The position numbers and the translations under genes are program-made. From the NCBI GenBank assembly GCA_000349905.1, contig KB722757.1, positions 326,804 to 390,803 of the forward strand: a stretch of 64,000 bases of DNA. The letters run 5' to 3'. Each line of letters starts with the position of its first letter. Positions within the stretch are counted from its first letter, which is position 1. This document shows positions 1 to 10,574 of the stretch, piece after piece. Origin of the DNA: Volvariella volvacea V23 (taxonomy: Eukaryota > Basidiomycota > Agaricomycetes > Agaricales > Pluteaceae). Below the pieces are notes generated by a model. That model saw nothing but the letters and a program-made list of their open reading frames with translations, did not search any database and was not told the origin of the DNA.

Positions 1-943
1 TAAATTTTCAAACGCCAATCTCCTCCACTACAGTCGCTCACCCTCAAAGGACGTTCCTGGAGGGAACCTTTCTCGAGCAGTCTCAAGTTAAGCTGGGATA
101 AATTCTGCTATACTCTAATGTCTTTCGAGAAATTAATGCATCTCGAATTGACCGCTATTTTTATCGACCTGGAACAGGGTAGGAACAACAAGCCTAAGCT
201 CATTGCTTTCCCGCAGCTTCAGTCCCTTGCATGATGACAAGGTAGACCACTACATCAAGTTCCTCGACTCTTTACGTATTCCTATGCCGACTCGTGTTAG
301 CATAGTCACAAGGCCAGGAGGGCTGGAGGCGAGCATCCTCCAACTCTTGGACACTCTGTCCAAAGCATTTATCGATGATTTCGGCTCTTTACCTCATTCT
401 CGCACGGAAGACCTATCATTACACATAACTCAATCCCGTTCTATACACTCTTTAGAGATAACCCTTGACCCATTCGTTCCGAACCCCATCCACCCCTCCA
501 TCACCATTAGTTTCCCCAACTATCCCCTAACCGATCTCACCATTCAAGGAATTGCTAGCAAATGCCAACTCACAACGTTCAAGCACTTCCTCCACCTTGG
601 TTTCAGCTTCAGCGATGTCGGCATGTCTCAACGCATTGTTGACAAATTCTCGACATTTCTTGGGCTGAGGATCATCCGCATAGATAATAATTTAGATGCC
701 CCTTTTCTCCGCGCTATCAACTCCCGCATAATCAGATGCCCTTGTGTCTACTACGATCGGACAACTATAATCAACCCTCAGTCGACTCGGCTGTGCCAAA
801 TCTGTAGCACCAGCCTCAATTCCTACTTCCCGGATTTACACTCATTGGTCTATGTTGGCGAACGGGGACAAGAATTACGACAGGTCGACATTTTGTTATT
901 GAGGCGGGTGCTGTTTTATTTAACCTTGGAGGTCATAAAATAG
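1..943 (+). pseudogene. C-terminal part of a broken F-box/LRR-type protein
   Basis: Only the tail of this gene lies in the window. From base 4 the first frame reads a leucine-rich stretch (PLQSLTLKG, then FEKLMHLEL and PQLQSL) and stops at 232-234. The second frame takes over at once (DDKVDHYIKFLDSLRIP) and runs to the stop at 941-943. The two halves join naturally as one leucine-rich sequence of the kind that follows an F-box in Agaricomycete proteins, so the reading frame changes near base 217-231. A TAA also sits at bases 1-3 in the first frame. I found no splice pair that mends the frame: the only candidate intron (179-216) leaves the wrong phase. The F-box itself would lie upstream of the window. 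I infer a frameshifted pseudogene or a sequencing error. The family call rests on sequence style, not on a catalytic motif. Confidence 0.5.
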
Positions 944-2031
944 AGAATATGGTATTCCAGGGATGGAAAGATATTCCAGCATGCGAGTTTGAACCGCTGT
1001 GCGCCAAGGTCTTCTGGTACAATTAACTATTTTCACGGTTGTGTAGGAGTACCACTGGGGTGTTCATTTCTATTCCTTTTTGTAGACCATTTATTATCCG
1101 GGTTCAATTCAGGTCTGTGACGCTCCATACACCTTTTCACGGCTGTGAAAGGTTTCCTGTAATCTGAAGATGGCACACCACTACATTTCACGGTATTACC
1201 CACGTCCAAGCACTTATCCTAGGTACCCAGGCCTGCCTGACGTTAAATTTCAAAATTCAAACACTGTCTCCAGCTTTATAGGGCAAACTTCCTCTGTCAC
1301 GTTCTTGAAGCTCACCAAAGCTGTCAAAGAAGTCCTACATATGCAGCAAAGCTCTGAACTAATTAAGGAGATTTTTACGCATTAACACGCGACTAGCTCA
1401 GAACCAACGTCAGGCGCGATAAATAAGGGAATCGTATTTTTCGCTCGACTAGATTCAAGAAGAGACATGAGCTAAATCGAGAAAGCAATTATCACAAAAC
1501 TTAAAGGGAGAAAATAGTGAGTGTGTATGTACATTCGTACGCATTGTGTGTTGAAGTCAAGAGCAAAACAAAAAATTCGTAAAACAGAGACAGTGGAAGG
1601 AGAGTGGGTGTAACTGGCGACCAGGCAAGTAAGTAAATGCAAAGAAAGTCCAAACGGTGTAAAGAAGAAAGAAAAGGGAAAACACGACATTTTCGATGGC
1701 CGAAAATGCGTTGGTTGCAAGTAGGAATGAATTATTGTAATAAAAGCGGGGTGGTATCAAATCTGCATCTGAGTGACTACATTTCAGCCTGCAGAACGAG
1801 GGCAATTGAATTGAGAAACAAAAATCCAAAAGATGATCGAGCAAGTAAGAGTGGGGGAAAAGAACAAACAAAAAAACTAGGAAAGAAAGAACAGGGGGTC
1901 AGATCACAAATTACAACAAATTGGGGATAGTCTATCATCCACTTTCACTGTGGCTTCCTTCGTAATTCCTTACCAGCTACTACCTGGGCCGTATACTCCT
2001 CACTTCTCCCTAAACCTGGTCGCGTTCCCGT
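944..2031. other. intergenic, no supported gene
   Basis: Between the F-box remnant and the 3' end of the arrestin gene. Open frames here are short (at most about 100 codons), rich in K/R/S/F and without recognisable motifs. Part of the stretch is probably the 3' UTR of the minus-strand arrestin gene. The segment 1640-1900 is purine-rich on the + strand. Confidence 0.6.
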
Positions 2032-5000
2032 TCACTCCCCAGCGGGCTTTGGGGGCAAAGGGGGTGGAGGTCCAGGGGTCTTCACAGCCTCAAATCCGGG
2101 CGTAAATGGCGTAAAGGGTTGCATATTCAGCTCCGGCGGCCTCAATCCCATCCCGGGCATCCCGGACGACGACCCATTCCCAGTCCCATTGACCCTCAGC
2201 CCATCAGGGACAGAGTCATACCTCGCGATACGAATATCCTCTTGGTGTGTTTCTTGGATGTATTCGGCGGGTGGACGAGGCGCCAAGGGAGGTGGAGATG
2301 CGTATGATTGATTTTGTGAATAAGCGGGGGTCGTCGGAGATGACGTTTGGTATTGGATAGCTGGGCTAGCAGTGTATGAAGGCGACCGTGCATTTCCTGC
2401 AGTCGGTCCATTATCGTCGGCCTCGTATCGGGCTCTCAACATCGCCTTTTCCTCAACAGCACTCAACACCCTGGTGGGGCTGGAACTTGTGCCGGGGGTG
2501 GGCGGCGCTGGCCTAGCACGGTTAGGGTTAGTGCGCGGGGGTGGTTGGGGCGGGGAGCTCATTCCGGGTGTTCCCATCATCGATTGGATGTTAGCAGCGT
2601 TTGGAGCACCAGGATATGGCGCGGGTGCTGATTGAGGCGGGGAAGGAGGGGGAGTTGCATAAGCGGGGGCCGGACCTGGGGGAGGTGCAGCGACAACCGC
2701 ATCTTGAGCCTCGTACTTCCTCCTCAACAACTCCTTCTCATTAACAGCCGACAAGATGGACGATGGCCCTGTGATCACTGGAGGAGGGGTAGGTTGTGGG
2801 GCGCCGTACCCGTTGATGTTCGCGTTCATGCTGGGACCAGCACTACCACTCCCACTTGGACCAGCTGAACTACTGCTGAATGGCGGGGGAGGGGGAGAAT
2901 TCAACTGTTGCTGCTGTTGCTGCTGCTGTTGTCGTTGTGCAGCAAGTGCAGCGGCATCTTGTGCTTCGTACGCCCTTCTTAATCTCTCCTTCTCGGAGAT
3001 AACTTGCGATAACGTATTCCCATCGAATGGTGGCGGCATGTCGTTCGATGGGGGAGGAGCTGCTTGCATTGGTGGTGCTTGGTACGTTGCTTGGCGCTGT
3101 GGTTGCTGCTGCTGCTGTTGTGGCGCAGGAGAGTACGACGGATAAGCGCTGGAAGAAGACGAAGCACCAGCGGGATTGATGCCAACAGCGGAGCTTCCAA
3201 AGGCCGAAGTTTGAGTCCTATTCACGGCTTGAACAGCTTCTTCGTATCTTCTCAACGCCGCCTTCTCTTGTTCTGCAGATGGGTACTGCGGGACAGATGG
3301 TACCTTGTGGATGCTGGGCGTATTCGCAGACACAGGTGGTGTGGTCTGTCTTTGTTGAAGCTGCTGGGCCACCTTTTGTTGTTGATTGGCATTCCTTGCC
3401 GACATAGCTTGCTGATACAAGGCAGCACCTGCACTAGTAGGTGCAGCAGTAGGAGTAGAAGGAGTTGCATATCGAGCAGCAGCAGGACCAGCAGGACCAG
3501 CGGTGTTGTAGCTCGCACCCCCAGCATTAGCATTTGCAGTAGCAGGACTGAAATAGCCNNNNNNNNNNNNNNNNNNNNNNNNNNNNNNNNNNNNNNNNNN
3601 NNNNNNNNNNNNNNNNNNNNNNNNNNNNNNNNNNNNNNNNNNNNNNNNNNNNNNNNNNAGCAGGACTGAAATAGCCACCCGTTGCAGCCAATTCTTGAGT
3701 CTTTTGGGCGGTTGCTTGTGCTTCATTATACAGCCTCATCTTTTCTTCCTCGGCCGAAAGCCATTTGCCTTGTCCTGAGCCTCGTGGAGCCGAACTTCCA
3801 CCACCACCACCAAGGATATTATTGGGCCGTGCAGCGGGACCAGGTTGCGTACCGGCAGCTGGTGGCTATGGGTTAAAAGAAATCAGGACCAAATCATCAA
3901 GGAAATGCCATACCTATACTCACCGGAGTAGTAACGTTGGTGGCATTCCTTTGAGTAAGTTCTGCCTTCGCCTTCGCCTCCTCATACAACCGCTGCTTCT
4001 CTTCCTCAGCCGACAACCACCTCTGTGCTGGACCAGAAGTAACGGGTGTCGCCGCTGGGCCTGCACTCGCATTCGCTCCACCTGCCACCAGGCTAGGTCC
4101 CCTCGCCACACTGCTCTCTTCCGAAATTTCAGATGGCACACCGTTGACAATGGTGAACCTGTTAGTACCACCTGGCCCACCAGCACCAGAAGACGAGGCG
4201 GGTCTCCGCCCAGGCGCTCCGGCAGTCCCAGCAGATGCAGCCCCAACACCAACAACCTGACCAGTTGGCCGCCCAAAGTCGTCGACTCTCCCGGTGGCAG
4301 TCGGGGTGGTGTTCCCGAACCCTCCCGGGCTGGGAGCAGGGACGGTGTTGAATCCCCCAGGAGATGCATTTTGAGTTTGACGAGCAGGCAATGTCGAGGG
4401 TGTTGGAGGGGATGCGTTGCTGGTTCTCGATGGAATAACTGATTGGTTAACATTGGGAGGAAGAAGTGAGAGCTGTTGAGCGGGACCAATACGACGGACG
4501 GCTTCAATGGATACATTCCTACACGCCAAGATGTATCAGCGCTCTACCCCCAACACGACGAGATAATTCGTTCGTACCGTGGCCAATTTGATATGATTAC
4601 AGGTAGTTCCATAGAAACAGTAACTCCAGTCCCCATTAGTGCTTTGACAAGCAACGTATACGTTATATCAATATGTCTTGCGGCATTCAGTGTCGTAGTG
4701 GTATGGCTTGGGGCAAGTACACAAGCCAACTCGGCCGAGTGCTGAGTTCCTCCATAGATCGTAGCATTGACCGGCAGCTTGCTTTCACTGATAACGGTCA
4801 TCTTGGGTGCCGGGGCTGCCCTTTTGGTCGTTTGAGGCCCAGCTCGGTACACCATCGTCTCCTTCAACGAGAGTTCGAACCCTCTGAGAATAATAGTATG
4901 AAGTGTGTCCGATTTCAAGGTAGCAATGAGGGCAATTCGATCTCCTGGACCAAAGCAAGTCTGGTTTCGTTCGACAGTCAACTTGACACCGTCTTGAGTA

Positions 5001-6311
5001 GCAACTCGGACTTCGGGTTGGCAGTAGACTGGCCATGTTGAATGGAGGTCATGCTTGTCGATTATGATAGGTGCTTGGCTAGAGACAACAACTGGCTTGC
5101 GCTTTCGGAAAAATCCTCTGGGCAACGGAAATTGAGGAGTTAGGCCGGCCCGCGAGTTATGCGGTGTGAAATACGCACTTTTTGCCTTTTGTGCATACAC
5201 TCGCGACTAGTTCATAACGAATACCAGCTCGTTCTTCCAAGGCGATACTTGGAGGTATCGATTCTGGTATACGAATTTGAAATGAAAAGTCCCTCTGCGG
5301 AACCAAGCGTCAATCGCCTCTATCAAACAGAAATCCAGTACCAAAAGCGGGAAAGTCTGTTCGACCCGCTGGATGCCAATTCGGGAAACACCAGCCCATC
5401 CAGCGGCATACTCACAACACACAAGAATAGCAGAAAAGAAGGATGAGTCAAGCACTCACGCTAGTCAAAACGCCCCCAGATTGCACATCCTTCTCCGCAT
5501 CCCAAAGCGTAACGGGGCTTGGGCCCACGTAATCGTGGAAAGTATTATTTGGGCCACCGCCAGGCAATATTTCCACTTTTCTCAACTCCACGCGAATCCA
5601 TTCTGCCTTGATTCCTTGTTGTGGAACGCGGACTTCCACAGCCTACATGAAGAGGTACAGAGGGGGCGGGACAATTGGGAACGTGGGCAGGGGAAAGAGT
5701 AATTGTCAGTCGGTTGAGCTCCACGAGTAAGATCAGGCACATGGATGGAATGAAGCCTCGAGTGACCCTCTATAAATACCGGACCTCAAATTAGAGTGTA
5801 GCGCGAGGCTAAGCACGACACGAGGGGGCTAATGAAGGGTCACAAGGAGGTGCTGTTGCTGTTGGGGTAGTTGAACCAAAGAGATACTCACTCCTACAAC
5901 TGAGGCTTGAGGCCTGTCCGGCGCCGCGGGGGGTATACCAGGATATCCTGAGCAGGATCGTCAGTACCACCGAAGAGAGGTAAGGCCAATGTGTAGGAAG
6001 TAAAGAGAAAATCATAAGCTGTGAACGTAAACTCCATCCTAATCGGTGTCCAATCCAAAGTTCCGCTCCGCCATACACACCCGGTCCACGAGCGCTCAGA
6101 GCCCGACAACCACCAGAGTAGCAACAAGGAAATAATGGTAACCCAACGCCGGGGCGAATGGCGAAGCCAGAACCGCAGGATCTTCATGGGAAGAACGAGA
6201 TGGCTAGAAATAGACGAATCTCAAAACTTTACCTTGCACAAAGTCGACGTTCGGAGGCGGTTGTAACGTTCTGTGCAGACCGACAGAAGTAGTCAGAATA
6301 CCAGCGCCCAT
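2032..6311 (-). CDS. alpha-arrestin-like protein with long repeat-bearing, Q/P-rich C-terminal tail
   Basis: Seven exons on the minus strand fit one reading frame: 6311-6233, 5947-5892, 5642-5460, 5294-5179, 5117-4578, 4518-3924 and 3865-2032, all with GT-AG introns. Residues 1 to about 325 are an arrestin fold (MGAGIL start, DFSFQIRIPESIPPSIAL, YELVASVC, IIIDKHDLHSTWP, GPGDRI, ARHIDITYTL, NWPR). In fungi such alpha-arrestins act as adaptors that bring the Rsp5 ubiquitin ligase to plasma-membrane transporters. The remaining ~770 residues are disordered (P, Q, S, G, A) and carry six copies of a charged helix motif and a polyglutamine run. I could not find a clean PPxY motif; the closest is PPAEY. 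A 100-N gap in the last exon breaks the frame by one base, but removing the gap plus one copy of its flanking 18-base repeat restores it, giving about 1094 residues. The start is the first ATG in frame with the arrestin N-terminus. Confidence 0.88.
2903..2940 (-). repeat. polyglutamine (CAR) tract in arrestin exon 7
   Basis: A run of CAA/CAG codons gives about ten glutamines with one arginine near its start (QRQQQQ...). Shorter Q runs lie at about 3100-3120 and 3345-3385 in the same exon. Confidence 0.8.
3559..3658. other. assembly gap, exactly 100 N
   Basis: The gap is flanked on both sides by the same 18 bases (3541-3558 and 3659-3676, agcaggactgaaatagcc). This is what unmerged overlapping contig ends look like. 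Deleting 118 bases makes the last arrestin exon 1716 nt, a multiple of three, and joins the two frames at GGYFSPATANA. Confidence 0.9.
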
Positions 6312-6767
6312 GGACCCATACGGAGCTGAAGAATTGTTGCGACGAAGACGGTGCTTACAGCCTAACTTGGGACGACATCTTGGAGCTGCGATGAGCGCGT
6401 CGTTGTCTTGGCCGGCCTAACGAGTGAAAGGGGGTAGAGTATCGCTACGAGCGACGAGAACAACGACCACGGCGGAGGGGAGGAGGGAAGGAGATGTGAG
6501 GAGGAAAAGAAGCGAAAAGGGGAGTTGGGAGATGATAGACGTTGAGGGACACGTTCAAATGTCACTCCATAACTGTTGGCGCCCATCGAACCTGAATCAA
6601 ACATCAACCATCAATTCATAACCACTCCGGCCGGAGAAATTATTATCAGGGTCCATTCAAATTTCGAAAATCGCCATGTATGTATCATTACAACAACGAA
6701 CTAAGTATGCATACGTGTAGAGGGAAATAGAAAGAGCACCAGAAGGAACCACGACCAGGAAAACATA
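6312..6767. other. arrestin upstream region and SF3B2 3' flank
   Basis: Spacer between two minus-strand genes. It should hold the arrestin promoter and 5' UTR, and the SF3B2 3' UTR. The 81-codon frame at 6362-6607 shows no family resemblance. A purine-rich stretch lies at 6475-6535. Confidence 0.5.
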
Positions 6768-9225
6768 TCAGAACTTGTAGTCCTTGCCCTTCTTCTCTTT
6801 CTCTCTCTCCATCTTTTGCTTTTTCTTGGCCATCTCCTTGGCCACCATGTCCGAGAAATCTTCACCTCTGCCTTGGACGCCTGCTGATCCTCTTGAGTGT
6901 TGTTCGTATCTGCGGCGCAAGTCCTCCTCTGACATTCCCTCCAACTCGCCAGCATCAATTGATACATCAACGCCATTACCTTTGCGCTGTGCATCCAATC
7001 AGCCTAGCCCAAAAACAAGCACAGCAATAGAGGGTGACTCACCTTGGCTCCTCGTTCGTCGCCCAACACAGGTATTGGTGCACCCGCCACAGCACCGACA
7101 TCGTACGCTCGTTCGCTTCCCATAATACCCCTGATCGAGGTTTGCTTTTCTGGTACGACTTGATACAGTGATCTCGGACCAGCCTCCATAGCCTCTTGAA
7201 CCGTCCGTCCAGATGTCTTGCGCAACTCCAAAAAGTCTGGCGTCTCCAACCCACCGGCAACTGTAGAAACGACGCTGGTCATTCCAGATGGAGTCTCCAT
7301 CCCCGAAGGAGTCTGGAGACCATCCGTAGGCGCGGCCTGCTCCTCTTCTTCCTCTTCCTCCTCCGACTCGCTGCTCTCCTCCTCCTCTTCTGTTCAATAC
7401 AATGAGAACCTACGCAATTCAGGCACTTCTAGAAAAACGTACCTTCTTCTGGTTCAAGTTCGCCCCATAGATTCTTATCTACGGGTTCACCCATCTGCTC
7501 CCGAGGATTGGTTAATTAATCCAGACCATCATTCAAATAGACTGTGCTTACCCCAGTGTCCGAAACTTTCGGCAACACGCCGAATGGATCACCATACAAC
7601 GGACGATTGTACTCATCCAGAGGCGGTTTGCCCCATCCACCGGGGTGGAACCCCCATTGTGCACTATTCCAGGCCACAAAAGTAACACCTATTTTTAGCA
7701 TACGCCACGACTCCGACAGCAATCACGGCGCTCACCCTTCAGGGATGGGTGCATTCAATCCAGGTATCCGTAAAGTGGGATAGCTTGGTGGCGGTCCAAA
7801 ACGCTGCATGCTAATCAACCAAGGGGGCGGTGCGAGAGGTGGAATGGACAACGCCTCGACCAGTTCTGGTGACAGATCGCCAGGTCGCTTTTCTCTCAGT
7901 GAGGTTTCAAATTCCTTTCCTTCATAGTACCTGCATTAGAGGGGGATCACGTTTCACAGCAAAATCAGCCAACATACCATTCCCATGACAGAACCAACTA
8001 CTCACATTTCACCAAAACCTGTAACTGGAGGTTTAGTCTGGAACTTGAAAAAAGCATCGTGTAACTTCTGGTAATCGATATCGATCTTGCCCATCTTCGG
8101 TTGCACCCTCTCCCTCGTCTTGGCTTTCAATGACATGTTGGCCTCCTTCTCTTTCACGGCATCTCTCATGGTCGCAATACCCGTATCCGCAATATACGCG
8201 GGCAGCTGGAACGGCGGTTTTTCGATACCCCTCTTCCCTTGCAAGTAATCCCTCTTTGCGCTCCAATGTATTGGAATAGGCACGGTATTGCGAGACGACT
8301 TGAGGTGTAGAAGTAAACGAGGATCCGCGGCCGTAACGTCCGTCCATTCGACGACCTCTGGCTTCTTCACAAGCTGTTTGAGTTCGGCAACGGTCAGGCG
8401 ATTCAACTTGCGTTGTTTCTTCTTTGACAAGGGCTTTTTGGTTTCGGTGTCCGAGTCGGAGGCTGATTCCATTTCTTCATCTGAATAGATTACTTCGCCC
8501 TTGGTCGTGGATTCTATATCTTTGGACTAAAGGTGGACCACGCTCAGTCAAAGGGGGATAGGATGGGAGGATGGGAGGATGGGGAGGACACGCACATTGG
8601 CCTCTTCAGGAGGCAGCTGGAATCGAGCAAAAACATCGGAGAACGCTTGGAGGGCTTCGCTACTGATATCCAACTGCTCAGATACGTACTCAACATTTTG
8701 GTTTTCCCTCTTAGTAGTCGGCACATCCTTCATCTCAACATCTTGGTTCGGTTTTTGGTCTTCACCATCCTATTTCACGTGGAAACATAGTTTGAACAGG
8801 CGCGGTAGGTCGAGGTGCCATTGAGTCATATATTGACACGGGAACCATGTTGCAACGTGTAAAGCAGGCGTTGTACGCAGACAAAGGGTCCATTCGTGTT
8901 GAATTGCCAAAGTAGAATAAATGACCACCACGCCGAAATCATTCCACAACTCGTCAGCAACGGCCCACAAACCAGCACATTAACACACTCTACTCACCGG
9001 TGTCTCGCTATCCTCCTTCTCCGCCAGCTTCTTCTGTTTCGCCTTCAACCTTCTTAGCTGGTTCTTGGACTTGATCTTGACGTTCGCGGGTTTAACGAAA
9101 CCGTTCGCATTTCCGTTTGCATTCCCATTCGCTGTCAGAGTATTTGAGCTCCCGTGTGCAGTTCCATTTCCATTGACCGCCAAAGTGGAAGATGAAAGCG
9201 TAGCTGCCGCAATTTGGGTTACCAT
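6768..9225 (-). CDS. CUS1: splicing factor 3B subunit 2 (SF3b145/Cus1)
   Basis: This is the SF3b subunit of U2 snRNP that helps fix the branch site during spliceosome assembly. Eight exons join in phase: 9225-8998, 8769-8596, 8526-8006, 7930-7736, 7663-7552, 7494-7443, 7389-7043 and 6986-6768, giving 615 residues. Diagnostic segments, in order, are: a basic N-terminal helix (KSKNQLRRLKAKQKKLAEKE); the DUF382 core (KKKQRKLNRLTVAELK, VVEWTDVTAADPRLLL, VPIPIHWSAKRDYLQGKRG); GFGEMYYEGKEFE; and the PSP domain (LIPGLNAPIPEG-like region, GGWGKPPLDEYNRPLYGDPFG). An acidic run follows, then the conserved METPSGM...GLETPDFLELRK segment and a lysine-rich end (GKDYKF). It is longer than yeast Cus1 and shorter than the human protein, as usual in basidiomycetes. 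The acceptor of exon 6 could also lie three bases upstream, which would add one glutamine. Confidence 0.95.
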
Positions 9226-10574
9226 TTGGCGTAAATGGAGGCAGGGAGTTTGAGGTCAGGTGGAAGGGTGTATTATTTGGTCGTGTTGTGCTAGGCCATC
9301 TTCGGCCTGACGTCGCGTGACATAACGCCTTAGCGCTTGCTCTGTGCTCAGCTCTCATAACGCACCAACCTCAGCCCAACCTTCTGGTCAATACGTCTGG
9401 ACCCGCTCAGCATACGACTAGTCGTTATCTATCGGGACCTTTAGCCTCATCTTATGCTCCGCTGCTTGTCGTCATCATGACGTCCAATTGTCCCCTATGT
9501 TGTTGGGGATAAGTACTCACTGATGCTAGTGCTGAAATCTGCAGATTTCCTGGCATCTTTTCGTGCACTCTCGGGCTGTACTATCTCGTTTTTGACTCTC
9601 GGAACTCATGCTCCTTTGCCTCGAAAATTGACTCCCACCCCAGATCCAATTGCGCATCCAGCACTCGATGGCATCATCTTCTCTGCACTTGGCGGTAATT
9701 TGAGGTGCCGTCGTACTAGACCTACAGGCGCCAAACAGAGATACCTCATATGCCGCTTTTTTACAAAGCTCCTATGACCACACTATTTTTACATCTGCCA
9801 TGATTACCCCGTACGCAATTCTTGGCAACATTCAGAAGTCGTGATAAGTTGTCTCCGACAACTATCCTCCTTCTCCACTCTATCTGCCTACTTTTAAGCT
9901 TTGATCCATTACTCTGTAGGTCAAAAGCACCACCTGGAGCTCACTGTCACGAGTGCAATTGAAATTCGTGATCAAAGATGGAGAGATTGACAGACCGAAG
10001 CTTCTCTCCGGCATTTTGTGGTCGATTCTAGCTGTCTAGTTTTACTGGTATCCATCGTCCTCCGCTCTCCATTGATTTCAAATCCCCCTACCAGGTCGTG
10101 AAGAGTCTCTTGGTAGGCTGATTGTCCCTGGAAGAAGGATCCAAGAGGTGCAAGTTCGTCCCCCAAGTCGAACACATCATACCCTTGGCCGGTCCTTGCG
10201 ATCCCCGTCGTGTCTATGGTCTTGAAAATTTTGACTCTGGGTCCTGAACAACCCACTTTTGCTCTAATCGACTGACCCCTCCATGTGGTGCACCGAGCAA
10301 CGTGAGCCTTGCGGCACTAGAACCAGGCTACCTATCACTACATCACTAATCGAGACTATCCCGGCCGACGAGATAACGAGAGTATGCTCGTGTTTTGTGT
10401 CCATGTTTCGTCAAGTTGCATAGGTTGAACCAAGGTCAAAAACGTCCAGAGACTAGTACGAGAAAACGTATAAGAGGCCTGAGTTTTCGCGCCATCCAGA
10501 GTTCTTCAGCAGGAAGTCAAAGTACATCCAAGCTACACCCAAAAACTACAAAAACACTTCTCTCTTCTCAAAAA
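9226..10574. other. divergent intergenic region, SF3B2 / subtilisin
   Basis: Separates two divergent genes and should carry both promoters. I see no coding similarity. Frames at 9523-9777 (+) and 9972-10256 (-) lack motifs. Confidence 0.6.
10468..10478 (+). promoter_or_regulatory. candidate TATA element of the subtilisin gene
   Basis: A cgtataagagg stretch lies about 105 bases before the ATG. The intervening leader is rich in AAAACA and CTTCTCTTCTCAAAA, typical of fungal 5' UTRs. Position and sequence only; no other support. Confidence 0.35.

Larger units (their letters stand above)
2418..4025 (-). repeat. six copies of a SAxxEKxxLRRxYEAxDA protein repeat in the arrestin tail
   Basis: Approximate DNA positions and residues: 4025-3965 (LSAEEEKQRLYEEAKA, about 490), 3768-3715 (LSAEEEKMRLYNEAQA, 556), 3288-3235 (SAEQEKAALRRYEEAV, 677), 3012-2955 (ISEKERLRRAYEAQDA, 769), 2757-2700 (SAVNEKELLRRKYEAQ, 854) and 2472-2418 (SAVEEKAMLRARYEAD, 949). 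Each is an amphipathic charged segment about 18 residues long, 70-120 residues from the next, in otherwise low-complexity sequence. Confidence 0.8.

Noticed and set aside
179..216. Possible 38-base intron that might mend the F-box remnant
   Set aside because: It leaves the wrong phase and runs into a stop, and it is shorter than other introns here.
1170..1385. 71-codon plus-strand frame with a clear ATG
   Set aside because: No motif, no neighbouring exon and no upstream signal. Its length is within chance expectation.
1557..1930. Overlapping frames on both strands (104 codons minus, 97 codons plus)
   Set aside because: Purine-rich low-complexity sequence opens several frames at once. No family resemblance.
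2372..3145. Plus-strand frames rich in Gly and Cys opposite the arrestin tail
   Set aside because: They are mirror frames of proline- and glutamine-rich codons in the real minus-strand exon.
3064..3669. 201-codon plus-strand frame spanning the N gap
   Set aside because: Antisense shadow of the arrestin exon and translated through Ns.
4870..4890. gttcgaaccc resembling a tRNA T-loop
   Set aside because: It lies inside arrestin exon 5 and has no cloverleaf partner sequences.
8561..8595. Repeated gggagga units
   Set aside because: A short purine repeat within SF3B2 intron 2, too short and imperfect to report as a functional element.
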